Assembly: GCA_963780805.1 (NCBI GenBank)
Contig: CAWADP010000020.1
Coordinates: forward strand, 521,750-585,749
DNA length: 64,000 nt
Direction: 5' to 3'
Source of the DNA: JASHVB01 sp963780805
GTDB taxonomy: Bacteria; Pseudomonadota; Alphaproteobacteria; Acetobacterales; Acetobacteraceae
Of the stretch, positions 38,326-47,327 are shown piece after piece. The notes below the pieces were generated by a model. It was not told the origin of the DNA, ran no database searches, and saw only the letters and a list, made by a program, of their open reading frames with translations. Position 1 is the stretch's first letter. Each line of letters begins with the position of its first letter. Made by a program: the position numbers and the translations under genes.

Positions 38326-38366
38326 TCAGGATACTACCACCATCCTTCAGGATACTTCCCCCGTCC
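38326..38366. promoter_or_regulatory. Two copies of a TCAGGATACT motif
   Basis: Two 20-bp units, 38326-38345 and 38347-38366, share TCAGGATACTnCnnCCRTCC. A third copy (41349-41368) lies 25 bp upstream of the regulator gene start, in the same orientation. Read on the minus strand the motif is GGAYGGnnGnAGTATCCTGA. Repetition and position near a regulator gene suggest an operator. Here it lies 58 bp past the regulator's stop, with no obvious surviving gene to control. Confidence 0.5.
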
Positions 38367-38423
38367 TGCGATTGGGCATCTGCGCGGACCGGAATGCGGC
38401 CGACCTGACGGCTTTCGATACCG

Positions 38424-41324
38424 TCACGTGGTCCGCACTCTTTCCAGCGACGGTAACGCTTCGAGTAATGCGGTTGCCGTTTTGATATCAGCGGTCGTGA
38501 ACCCTTCGGTAAACCGATTATACACACCCTGCAGGAGTGCGGCCGCTTCGGCGGAACGGCCCTGGTCGCGCCACAGCCGAGCCACGCTCGCGGCGGTGCG
38601 CAGCTCCCAGAAAAGAGCGCCCTGGCGGCGCGCCCAATCGAGCGCCGACAGATACTCATGCTCGGCTTTCGCCGCAGACCCGGGATTGCCCCCCTTGAGA
38701 ACGAGTTCTCCCCTGATGCGCAGGAGTTCTGGCAAATACCAGCCCTCGTCACGCATTTTACAACGCGTCAAGGCATCATCAACGATCGCAAGGCCGTTTG
38801 CGACCTCGCCGGCCTGGCCAAAACATGCTGCGAGTTCGCCGAGTGGCAGCAGGAAACGCGGCAAGAACCTTGCCTCACCCGCCTTCTCGAGTTCACCGCG
38901 CAGAACCTCCAACCCGGCAGTGAGGTCACCGCGTTTGGCCATGACCATGCCATTGAAGCAGCGCGCCCAAAGCTGCCACAGGCGCATAGGGTGGCGCTCC
39001 GTATGATCAACCAGCATTGCGCCATAGCGCGCGGCAGCATCGAAATCGCCTGCCAGGAAGGCGATGGGGCACGCCCCCTGACCTAGCACGCTGCAAAAAG
39101 TCAGGGCATGCCCGATGGCGCGCCCCTCCTCGATGTTGTGCTTGACCACTCGCCGCGCCTGGTCGGCAAACCCCTGCAGCCACAGAATGCGAGCCTGAAA
39201 ATAATGCGTCGACACCCGCATGTCGAACCGCAAGCGGACAATTTGCGGCCTCTGTGCCAACCCCGCGAGATACGCCAGCACGCGGTCGATATGAAGGCGG
39301 GCGTTGGTCTGGTCACCGATGTAATGCAGCGCCGTGGCAAGGATACGATCGCCCATGAGCAAATCGACCGGATCGTTTGAACCTGTCACGAGTTCAGCAA
39401 AGCGTTTGGCGAAATCGAGCGCAGCGCGAAAATCACCATTATTGAACTGGTCGATGCACAGACCCCAGAGGGCGCGCTGCTGGTAGTCCTTGTCGCCGAG
39501 CCTCTCCGCAATTTCCAATGTCGTCACCCATGCGGCGCCAGCCTCGCTGGCGCGGCCGACGCCATACATCAGCGACCAGCCGAGCGCCGCCGAGAGCTGC
39601 ATGCGGGTTCGCGCGTTCGCTCCATCTGCTTCACCCAGGCAGGCCAGTGCTCGTTCAACCCGCTCCCGGCATTCACCCAGCAGCGATAGCTGGACCCATA
39701 GCGGTACAGCTGCGACGGTCAGCGCCACACCGAGCGTGGCGTCCCCGCTCGGCGAAAATGCCCAGGCGAGCGCCGTGCGGACATTGTCGATCCGCGGGCC
39801 GTAATCGGCCAGCCATTCGGAGATCGGCCGCGTCTCCGTCTCCGCCTCGGCGCCAGCAAAAAACTCCAGAAAAGATCTGGCATGCCGTCGCGCCACCGCG
39901 TCGAACTCGCCGCTTTGGACGAGCTTTTCGAACGCATAAGCGCGGGTCGTTTCGAGCAACCGATAACGGAGCTGTGTGCCGCCGGTATCCGCGGTCACCA
40001 GCGATTTGGTGACCAGGCTCGCCACGCCATCGGCGACCTCGGACGCCGCGATCTCGTCATCCGGTGCGACCGTACTTGCGGCCTCCAATGTGAAGCCGCC
40101 GGCAAAAATCGCCAGGCGGCGAAGCATCAGGCGCTCGGGCTCGGTCAGCAGATCGTAGCTCCAATCGAGCGCCGCCAGCAGCGTCCGGTGCCGCGGCGCG
40201 GCGGTGCGGGGGCCGGCGGTCAGCAGCTTGAACCGGTCTTGCATCCGGGCAGCGACAAGCCGCGGGCCCAATGCGGCGGCGCGCGCCGCCGCGAGCTCGA
40301 TAGCAAGCGGAATCCCATCGAGATGCCGGCAGATCGCAACGATCGCCGCAAGATCATCAGCAACCGGTGCGCTCTGCGAATCCGACGCCCGCATCCTGGC
40401 GGCGAACAACTGCACCGCGCTGTGCGCCAGGATATTTGCCGGATCCGCCTGTTGTTCCGGGGGCACATCGAGCGGGGGAACCCGATAGACATACTCCCCG
40501 TCGATGCGCAGGCTCTCCCGGCTGGTCGCCAGAACAATCGCCCGCGGGCACAGGCGCACGACGCTCTCCGCCAGCCGAGCGGCGGCATTGATGACATGCT
40601 CGCAATTGTCGAGCACCAAAAGCATCCGGGCGTCGCCGATCCCGCGCGCCACCGATTGGGCGGTAATCTCGTCGCCGCCGAGCCGCAGGCCCAGAACGCC
40701 CGCGGCCACCGATGGCACCAAGGCGGGGTCGGACAGCGATGCCAACTCGGCCAACCAGACGTTACCGTTCAGGTCGCCAAGCAGGCTGCGGCCCACGTCC
40801 AGCGCCAACGCGGTCTTGCCGATGCCGCCGGGACCAACCAACGTGACGGCGCGATAGGCGGACAACAAAGTCTGCAGATGCAGCAGGGAGACGGTGCGTC
40901 CAACCAGTGCGCCTGACGCGGCCGGGAAATTGGACCGCACCGGTTGGGCGGCAGGCCGCGTCTCGGCGTCCCCCTCGTCCGCCTCGCCTGGCACGCCGGC
41001 ATCGCGCGGCTTCCAATCGCCAAGCAGGCGATAACCGCGGCCGAAGTTCGTCTTCAGCATGGCCCGATCGGGGCCAAGCGCCTTGCGGACCGCGGAAATA
41101 TGCACCTGCAGCGTGTTCTCACCGATTATCGCACCCGGCCAGACACGATCCATCAGGTCATCCTTGGTGACCAATTGACCCGCGGCCTGGATCAGGACAA
41201 CGACGATCTCGAATCCCCGCCTTCCCAACGGCAACGCGGCCCCCCGCACGCGCAGCTCCTGCCGGGCGAGATCTGCTTCCCAGTCGCCCCAGACATAGAC
41301 CGTTGGTGGACCCCGTGCCGGCAC
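38424..41324 (-). CDS. Winged-helix / NB-ARC ATPase / TPR transcriptional regulator (A)
   Basis: 966 residues. Residues 10-100 are an OmpR/PhoB-type winged helix (VWPGAIIGENTLQVHISAVRKALG). An NB-ARC-like STAND ATPase follows, with Walker A GPGGIGKT at 164-171, Walker B MLLVLDNCEH at 234-243 and the sensor ATSRESLRIDGE. The C-terminal half (about 500-966) is TPR-like helices. STAND regulators bind DNA when an inducer and ATP drive oligomerisation. Regulator B at 51098-53968 is a full-length paralogue. Copy 3 of the TCAGGATACT motif lies just upstream of its start and may be its own operator. Confidence 0.9.
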   Translation of the reverse strand: MPARGPPTVYVWGDWEADLARQELRVRGAALPLGRRGFEIVVVLIQAAGQLVTKDDLMDRVWPGAIIGENTLQVHISAVRKALGPDRAMLKTNFGRGYRLLGDWKPRDAGVPGEADEGDAETRPAAQPVRSNFPAASGALVGRTVSLLHLQTLLSAYRAVTLVGPGGIGKTALALDVGRSLLGDLNGNVWLAELASLSDPALVPSVAAGVLGLRLGGDEITAQSVARGIGDARMLLVLDNCEHVINAAARLAESVVRLCPRAIVLATSRESLRIDGEYVYRVPPLDVPPEQQADPANILAHSAVQLFAARMRASDSQSAPVADDLAAIVAICRHLDGIPLAIELAAARAAALGPRLVAARMQDRFKLLTAGPRTAAPRHRTLLAALDWSYDLLTEPERLMLRRLAIFAGGFTLEAASTVAPDDEIAASEVADGVASLVTKSLVTADTGGTQLRYRLLETTRAYAFEKLVQSGEFDAVARRHARSFLEFFAGAEAETETRPISEWLADYGPRIDNVRTALAWAFSPSGDATLGVALTVAAVPLWVQLSLLGECRERVERALACLGEADGANARTRMQLSAALGWSLMYGVGRASEAGAAWVTTLEIAERLGDKDYQQRALWGLCIDQFNNGDFRAALDFAKRFAELVTGSNDPVDLLMGDRILATALHYIGDQTNARLHIDRVLAYLAGLAQRPQIVRLRFDMRVSTHYFQARILWLQGFADQARRVVKHNIEEGRAIGHALTFCSVLGQGACPIAFLAGDFDAAARYGAMLVDHTERHPMRLWQLWARCFNGMVMAKRGDLTAGLEVLRGELEKAGEARFLPRFLLPLGELAACFGQAGEVANGLAIVDDALTRCKMRDEGWYLPELLRIRGELVLKGGNPGSAAKAEHEYLSALDWARRQGALFWELRTAASVARLWRDQGRSAEAAALLQGVYNRFTEGFTTADIKTATALLEALPSLERVRTT

Positions 41325-41348
41325 TCTGATGACCCGTATTTCAGGCGT

Positions 41349-41368
41349 TCAGGATACTCCGGCCGTCC
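41349..41368. promoter_or_regulatory. TCAGGATACT motif upstream of regulator A
   Basis: Third copy of the 20-bp motif (TCAGGATACTCCGGCCGTCC), 25 bp before the regulator A start codon, where a self-acting operator or core promoter would lie. The other two copies are at 38326-38366. Confidence 0.5.
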
Positions 41369-41527
41369 CGCAATGGACCAATCGCGCGGATCGCGCTCCG
41401 CACCGCGGGCGCCGCGTGGCCCGTGTCCCGCGCTTGGCGCTGCAACCGCCAAACAGGAATTTTTAAGGATTGGCGCAAGGAATTGGCCGAGCCGCCCTGG
41501 CATGCAGGGTGTGACGGAGGGGCTTAC

Positions 41528-42934
41528 ATGGACTATCACAATATTGTGAGTCACTGCACAGCGGGGACCATGGTTCCCGAGTGCTGGATGCCATCGATAC
41601 CGGTCAGCGACGTTATCGAGAGGGAGGAATGGCGCTCCCTTCCACCCAGCTGGGCGGCGCGGCCGGCCGTGACGATTGGCGCGCCCGTCGAGAAATCAGA
41701 GATTGGCGCGATCGTCCAGGCGTCGCAGGCGGTGTCGAGCGAGATCGACCCTGACAAGCTTATCGAGACGCTCATGCGGTTTGCGGTCGAGCAGACCGGG
41801 GCCGAGCGAGGTCTGCTGATCCTTTTGCCCGGGGACGCGCCGCGAATCGAGGCAGAGGCGACGACGAGCGACGGCAGGGTCGCGGTGGTGCTGCGACAGG
41901 TGCCCGTGACGCCCACCGAGCTGCCTGAACAACTGCTCCATCATGCCATCAGGACACGGGAGACCGTGATCCTCGACGATGTCGCGACGCCGAGCTTGTT
42001 CTCGACGGATGCATACATCCAGCAGCGGCAACCCAGGTCGGTGCTGTGCCTTCCCTTCGTCAAGCACGCCAGGCTGGTCGGTGCGCTCTATCTCGAGACC
42101 AATCGCAAGCCGCGTGCCTTCACGCCGGATCGCGTCGCGGCACTGGAATTGGTGGTCTTGCAGGCGGCCATCTCGCTGGAGAATGCCGCTCTTCATGGCG
42201 CGCTACGCAATGCGCAGGCGGATCTGGCGCACATGGCGCGGCTGACGACACTGGGCGAGCTGGCGACGTCGATCGCCCACGAGATCAATCAGCCCCTCAG
42301 CGCCATTGTCATGAACGGCAACGCGTGCCTGCGCTGGCTTTCGAATGAACGACAAAATCCCGATGAGGCGCGCGCGGCCGCGCAACGCATCGTCAGGGAC
42401 GGGCTGCGTACAAGCGAGATCATACGCAGCATCCGCGCGCTGGCCAGAAAAACCGCGCCGGAAATGACGCTGTTCGACATCAACGGCGCGATTCGCAAAG
42501 TCCTCGCGCTGATGCGCAACGAACTGTGCCGACACGATGTCTCGATCGAGATCGATTGTTCGGAAAATCTCGCACCCGTCCTGGGTGACCCGGTCCAGTT
42601 GCAGCAGGTTATCCTGAATCTTATGATGAATGGCGTCGAAGCCATGGGCACGGCCATGCAGCGGCCACGCGTGCTGCGGCTGATAAGCGAGCTCGGCGGG
42701 CCCGGCACTCTGCGCGTCGCGGTGGAGGATTCGGGGCCGGGGCTTGCGCCCGAAATCGCAGATCGCGTGTTCGATGCGTTCTTCACGACGAAGCCAAACG
42801 GCACGGGCATGGGGCTGTCGATCTGCCGGTCGATCATCGACGCTCATGGCGGCCGCCTCTGGGCATCACCGCGGGCCCCCCACGGTGCCGTCTTCCAATT
42901 TACCCTGCCGATCGCTGCCAGCCTGGCGCCCTGA
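41528..42934 (+). CDS. GAF-domain sensor histidine kinase
   Basis: 468 residues from the ATG at 41528 (a later ATG at 41570 is possible). Residues about 50-215 form a GAF domain, then a linker helix and HisKA box (AHEINQPLSAIV), N box (NLMMNGVEAM), G1 (VEDSGPGLAPEIADRVFDAF) and G2 (GTGMGLSICRSI). The GAF region resembles the one found near the C-terminus of large Ser/Thr-kinase/ATPase/histidine-kinase fusion proteins, so this may be the surviving 3' part of such a gene. There is no membrane segment. A response-regulator remnant of FixJ type follows on the other strand and may have been its partner. Confidence 0.85.
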   Translation: MDYHNIVSHCTAGTMVPECWMPSIPVSDVIEREEWRSLPPSWAARPAVTIGAPVEKSEIGAIVQASQAVSSEIDPDKLIETLMRFAVEQTGAERGLLILLPGDAPRIEAEATTSDGRVAVVLRQVPVTPTELPEQLLHHAIRTRETVILDDVATPSLFSTDAYIQQRQPRSVLCLPFVKHARLVGALYLETNRKPRAFTPDRVAALELVVLQAAISLENAALHGALRNAQADLAHMARLTTLGELATSIAHEINQPLSAIVMNGNACLRWLSNERQNPDEARAAAQRIVRDGLRTSEIIRSIRALARKTAPEMTLFDINGAIRKVLALMRNELCRHDVSIEIDCSENLAPVLGDPVQLQQVILNLMMNGVEAMGTAMQRPRVLRLISELGGPGTLRVAVEDSGPGLAPEIADRVFDAFFTTKPNGTGMGLSICRSIIDAHGGRLWASPRAPHGAVFQFTLPIAASLAP

Positions 42935-43081
42935 CCCGCGCACACCCGCGGAAACCCGATCGGCGTATGCCACGACCGCGCGTCACGCGACGGGCCGCGG
43001 CTAAATCTTGGTATCAGATGTGACTGCCCGTAGTGGTTGCCGGTTCTTCCCCACGGTCATGTTGGATTGCCGGCGGCCGGG

Positions 43082-43435
43082 TCAGGTGCGCCGGTGGCCG
43101 TCCGTTGCGAGCGTCAGCCTGTCGGCCATGCGGGCCAGCTCGGGCAACGAACCGGCGCGCATCTTCCGCATCACCTGGCCGCGGTGCACCTTTACGGTCA
43201 TCTCGCTGACGCCGATGTCGCCGGCGATCTGCTTGTTGAGTTTGCCGGTGACGACCAGGCCCATAACCTCACGTTCGCGCGTTGTCAGGGTCTCGAACCG
43301 GGCGCGCAGGTCGGCCAGAGACTTCTCTCGCTCCAGCCAGGCGCGGTCCTCGGCCAGCCCAACCTGGATCGCGTCCAGCAAATCCTGGTCTCGGAACGGC
43401 TTGGTCAGGAACTCGATCGCGCCGCGCGCGCGGCA
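43082..43435 (-). pseudogene. FixJ/LuxR-type response regulator, 5'-truncated
   Basis: It keeps the end of the receiver (GAIEFLTKPFRDQDLLDAI) and a complete LuxR-type helix-turn-helix (LTTREREVMGLVVTGKLNKQIAGDIGVSEMTVKVHRG). The first 90 or so residues, with the phosphorylation site, are replaced by unrelated sequence at a junction near 43430. The frame continues to 43714, but that extension is antisense to another gene fragment. It is therefore a chimeric remnant. Confidence 0.75.
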
Positions 43436-43498
43436 GCAACTCCGGTCATTCACACGCGCCACGCGCTCGATCATCGCGGCCGGGCTCGACGCTGGAAC

Positions 43499-43669
43499 GA
43501 CAACGTCGCCGGCTTCGTGCAAGCACAGGTCGAGTATGCCGCATGGCTCGACAGGTTGCCGGACAGCCTGCAGGACAGTGCAACCGCCGAAGCATTGCGC
43601 GCGATCTGCGAGCTGGACCTCACCGAACTCCAGGCAATCGTCCCGCCACGTGGCTTCGGCCGAGACTGA
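43499..43669 (+). pseudogene. 3' fragment of a conserved hypothetical gene
   Basis: The plus-strand frame ends with YAAWLDRLPDSLQDSATAEA, LRAICELDLTELQ and PPRGFGRD. I associate this C-terminal signature with small plasmid- or island-borne alphaproteobacterial proteins of unknown role. The start is missing, as the sequence joins the antisense response-regulator remnant near 43430-43500. Confidence 0.5.
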
Positions 43670-43817
43670 TCCGTCTCCGCTCTGCCGCCAGGCGGCTTGC
43701 ACCGGTGGGTCCACAGGGAACCCCCCGCGCGCCGCTGCGTCAGCCTCTTGACGGGCACTCCGCGCCGTGCGGTTCCCCCCTATGGACTACCGGCACAAGC
43801 CATCACGACGGGGGGGT

Positions 43818-43863
43818 GGGTCAATTTTGGACGCCGATCGGGGGTCAATATTAAACGCCGTTT
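43818..43863. mobile_element. IS21-family-like terminal repeat remnant
   Basis: Two adjacent related units (GGGTCAATTTTGGACGCCGA and GGGTCAATATTAAACGCCGT) match the style of the multiple terminal repeats at ends of IS21-family elements. No istA/istB gene is present, so only an end remains. It abuts the truncated 5' end of the ALA synthase gene, which implicates the lost element in that truncation. Confidence 0.55.
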
Positions 43864-43998
43864 GACAGCCCGGCTTTCTGCATCACTTCGAGTCCGCTTT
43901 GGCGGCTCTCAAGAAACGAGCGCCGCTACCGGGTATTCGCTGATCTCGAGCGCCAGGCTGGACGATTTCCACATGCACGCTGGCGGGGACCGGATGGA

Positions 43999-45129
43999 AT
44001 GCGCGACGTGGTTATCTGGTGCTCGAATGATTATCTTGGCATGGGCCAGCACTCCAAGGTAATCGACGCCATGTGCGATGCCGCGCGTCGCATGAGCGCC
44101 GGCGCCGGCGGCACGGGCAATATTTCCGGCTCCAATCGTGCTGTCGTGGCCCTGAAAGCCGAGCTCGCCGATTTGCACGGCAAGGAGGCGGCACTGGTCT
44201 TCACATCTGGCTATGTCTCCAATCTCGCCGGCATCGCGACCATTGCCAGGTTGTTGCCCGACTGCCTGATCGTGTCCGACGCGTTCAGCCACAACTCGAT
44301 GATCGAGGGCGTGCGTGCGGCGGGAATGGCCAAGGCGATCTGGCGGCACAACGACGTCTCGCATCTGGAGGATCTGCTGATCCGGGTGCCAAAGCATCGC
44401 CCAAAGCTGATCGTATTCGAGAGCATCTATTCGATGGATGGCGACGTGGCGCCCATCGGAAGGATCTGCGACCTGTCCGAGCGCTATAATGCCATGACCT
44501 ACATCGACGAGGTGCATGCTGTCGGCATGTACGGTTCGCGCGGAGCAGGCATCGCAGAGCGGGATGGCCTTATGCACCGCCTCGACGTGATCGAGGGTAC
44601 GCTCGCCAAGGCGTTCGGGACGCCCGGCGGTTGTATTGCCGGCGAGCGCGCGGTGATCGATGCCGTGCGGTCTCATGCACCAGGCTTCATCTTCACCACC
44701 GCGCTGCCGCCAGCGGTGGCCGCTGCCGCGAGGGCCTCCATCGCCCATCTCAAGCTATCCCAGGCCGAGCGCATTGAGCAGCAGGCAGCCGTCGCCAAGA
44801 CCAAGGCGGCGCTGACCGATGCTGATTTGCCCGTGATGGCAACGGAGCCTCATATCGTACCGGTCATGATCGGTGACCCCGATCTCTGCGAGCAGGCGAG
44901 CGATCTGCTGCTTGACCGCTATGGCATCTATAATCAGCCGATCAATCACCCGACCGTGCCGCGGGGCACCGAACGTCTCCGCATTACCCCGACGCCGGCG
45001 CACCATCATCAGCTTGTTGCAGAGCTCGCATCCGTCATGGTCGCGGTCTGGCGCGAACTCGGCCTGCCACTGTACGGCACGGTTGAGGACATTCCCCGGC
45101 GAGCAGAAACGATGGCCGCTGGAGGTTGA
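43999..45129 (+). CDS. hemA: 5-aminolevulinate synthase, 5'-truncated
   Basis: 376 residues from the ATG at 43999. ALAS condenses glycine and succinyl-CoA with PLP to make 5-aminolevulinate. The core is intact: DVVIWCSNDYLGMGQ, HGKEAALVFTSGYVSN, DEVHAVGMYG, the PLP lysine in EGTLAKAFGTPGG and FTTALPP. Conserved sequence continues upstream of the ATG (RYRVFADLERQAGRFPHARW), and one extra A near 43915 then breaks it from LHHFESALAALK. The first 15-20 residues are lost at the IS21-like end. The normally conserved GTRNISGT reads GTGNISGS. It may be a non-functional second copy. Confidence 0.82.
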   Translation: MRDVVIWCSNDYLGMGQHSKVIDAMCDAARRMSAGAGGTGNISGSNRAVVALKAELADLHGKEAALVFTSGYVSNLAGIATIARLLPDCLIVSDAFSHNSMIEGVRAAGMAKAIWRHNDVSHLEDLLIRVPKHRPKLIVFESIYSMDGDVAPIGRICDLSERYNAMTYIDEVHAVGMYGSRGAGIAERDGLMHRLDVIEGTLAKAFGTPGGCIAGERAVIDAVRSHAPGFIFTTALPPAVAAAARASIAHLKLSQAERIEQQAAVAKTKAALTDADLPVMATEPHIVPVMIGDPDLCEQASDLLLDRYGIYNQPINHPTVPRGTERLRITPTPAHHHQLVAELASVMVAVWRELGLPLYGTVEDIPRRAETMAAGG

Positions 45130-45283
45130 CCAGATCTCGCCAAAGTCCGCCGAGCAGCCCGAAGACGCCGTCTGTTTCCCACTTGCTGGCGACGACGGAT
45201 GCGTCTACTGCACTCGGCGACATTCTGGTCGCAGCGCTGGAAAACAACACGGTCCGACAGGCTTCACGCTCCGGCACAGCAGC

Positions 45284-46810
45284 TCATTCAGCTTCACCGC
45301 TGGCCTTTAGTCCTCCGCCTGCCGCGACGAATAGATTGACGGTTTGGAGGAAACGCTCAGTACGCGCCTGAACCAGGCTGAGTTCTGCCAGTTGCTGCAA
45401 GCGCTGCGCGTCCAACACTTGTAGGATGGTGGCGTTGCCGGCGACATAGGCATCGCGGTTCAGCCTTAATGCCTTGGTCGCTGAATTGAGGGCCTGGTGC
45501 TGCGTCGTCATAGCATCGGCGTCGTTCTGAAGGGCGTGCAAAGTGTCCGCGATTTGTCGGAACGCTGTTAGCACCGTCTGCTGATATTGCGCGAACGCAG
45601 CCTGATAGGTGTCCTGCGCAGCGCGGAGGTGCGCGGACAGGGCCCCTCCATGAAAGATCGGCGCGGTAATCCCGCCGACGAGGCTCCAGGCGGCACCTGC
45701 CGGCCCGGCAATCAGGCCCTGTTCGGCGACGCTGGCGCTTAAGCTGATCCGAGGATAGAGATCGGCGGTCGCTACACCCACCGCGGCGCTCGCGGCATGG
45801 AGCTGCGCTTCAGCCGCTCGGATGTCAGGGCGCGAACGGACCAGTTCCGACGGCACGATCAATGGAACGTTCTGGGGAAGGCTCATGCCAGCCAGGCTGA
45901 AGTCCGGCGCTGACCACTCGGCGGGCGAACTGCCCACCAGTGTCGCCAGCGCATCCTGGGCCGTGTTGAGTTGTTGACGCAGCGTGGGCAACAACGTCCG
46001 GTCCCGGTCCAATTGGCTCTGGGCGCTGGTGAGTTCCTGATCCGAGGCCGCACCGGCCGCCAGCCGGGATTGCACCAGGCCGATCGTCCGCTGGTCAGAT
46101 ACAATAACGCTATCAGCGACATCGACCTGGCCACGGGTTGACGCTATCAGCAGGGCATCGAGGACGGTGTCGCTTGCGACGCCCAATTGAGCGGCGCGTA
46201 GAGCCTCCTGCTGGACATCGCTGTCCGCGGCGGCCAATTCGATGCTGCGGCGGGTCCGGCCGAATACGTCCAGGTCGTAGCTGACACCGACGCCGGCGGC
46301 ATAGGCTGAATAGTCCGGGAAGGTCGCTGCCTCCGGACCCAGGAAGGAGGCGCCGTACTTTTGCCGGGCGAGCCCACCTGTCGCGTCGATTTGGGGAAGG
46401 AGCCCCGCGCGCGCGACCTTGATCTCTTCGGACGCTTGCAAAATATTCGCGCGCGCGACTTCGAGTGTTTGATTGTTGCTCAACGCCAAAGTGACCGTCC
46501 AGTCCAGCTCCGGCGACCCTAGGCGTGTCCACCAATCCGCATCGAGCACGCCGCCGAGGTATATCTGCTGTGGGGTATCGTCCGACGCGTGGGTGCGGAC
46601 GGTCGCGGCTTGGCCCATGATATAATTGGTGGCGCGGGGCTGTGAAGGAGCGACAAAGTTCGGGCCGACGGTACAGCCTGCCAGGGCCGTTGAGATCAAC
46701 ATGGACGCGAACAGGATTCGGTATCCTGGCCGCCATTCCGAGACCGTTCCGACCACCCGGCGGTGGCAGGCGCCACTCCGCGACCATTGAATCTTCTGAG
46801 ATCTGTTCAT
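45284..46810 (-). CDS. NodT-family outer-membrane efflux lipoprotein
   Basis: 508 residues. A lipoprotein signal with lipobox (STALAGC, Cys at about 46) precedes GPNFVAP, the common start of mature OprM/NodT channels. Two outer-membrane-efflux-protein repeats follow, with the paired long-helix/strand pattern (ARANILQASEEIKVARAGLLPQ; QLHAASAAVGVATADLYPRI). Such trimeric channels serve RND or MFS tripartite pumps. No pump or adaptor gene is adjacent, so its partner must be encoded elsewhere. It is the leftmost of a run of minus-strand stress-type genes. Confidence 0.92.
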   Translation of the reverse strand: MNRSQKIQWSRSGACHRRVVGTVSEWRPGYRILFASMLISTALAGCTVGPNFVAPSQPRATNYIMGQAATVRTHASDDTPQQIYLGGVLDADWWTRLGSPELDWTVTLALSNNQTLEVARANILQASEEIKVARAGLLPQIDATGGLARQKYGASFLGPEAATFPDYSAYAAGVGVSYDLDVFGRTRRSIELAAADSDVQQEALRAAQLGVASDTVLDALLIASTRGQVDVADSVIVSDQRTIGLVQSRLAAGAASDQELTSAQSQLDRDRTLLPTLRQQLNTAQDALATLVGSSPAEWSAPDFSLAGMSLPQNVPLIVPSELVRSRPDIRAAEAQLHAASAAVGVATADLYPRISLSASVAEQGLIAGPAGAAWSLVGGITAPIFHGGALSAHLRAAQDTYQAAFAQYQQTVLTAFRQIADTLHALQNDADAMTTQHQALNSATKALRLNRDAYVAGNATILQVLDAQRLQQLAELSLVQARTERFLQTVNLFVAAGGGLKASGEAE

Positions 46811-46903
46811 GCGTTGATTGACCCGACGTTCGCTGTGCCTTCGGGGACCGGATACCCGGTCTGCGGAAGCCCCCCAGGGAAAAGCTTCCGCCGCACCGTG
46901 ACG

Positions 46904-47300
46904 CTATAGGAAAGCAGCAACCGCTGCGTCGGCGACCGTCCGGTCCTGCGCGCCGCTGCCGCCGCTAACGCCGACGGCGCCTACAATCTGGCCATTCTCC
47001 CTGATCGGAATGCCACCCGCGAAGATCATCACCCGGGCATGGTTCGATACGTGGATACCGAAGAACTGGTTCCCCGGTTGGCTGTTGCTGCCAAGCTCCA
47101 ACGTCGAGGTATCGAAAGCCTTCCGTAAAGGCCTTGTTGATGGCGATGTCGACGCTGCCAAGCCATGCCCCGTCCATGCGCGCGAAAGCCGTCAGATTGG
47201 CGCCGGCATCGACGACCGCTATATTCATCGGCTGGCCGATCTCCTGCGCCTTTGCGACCGCTGCCTTTACGACCAGCTGCGCTTTGTCCATTGGCATCAT
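46904..47300 (-). CDS. GlcG/HbpS-family protein, one frameshift
   Basis: About 132 residues when a slip near 47130 is corrected. The N-terminal half (VKAAVAKAQEIGQPMNIAVVDAGANLTAFARMDGAWLGSVDIA, in two adjacent stretches) and the C-terminal half (GGIPIRENGQIVGAVGVSGG, QDRTVADAAVAAF) are diagnostic of the GlcG/HbpS fold, a small domain linked to heme or cobalamin binding and oxidative stress. It lies 27 bp before the formaldehyde dehydrogenase gene end in the same orientation, probably in one operon. Confidence 0.82.
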
Positions 47301-47327
47301 GACCGTCGAACTCCCGATAGAGGATAG

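Noticed and set aside
45130..45283. Possible gene fragment between ALA synthase and the NodT gene
   Set aside because: Short frames are open on both strands but none matches a family I can name, and the gap is only 154 bp.
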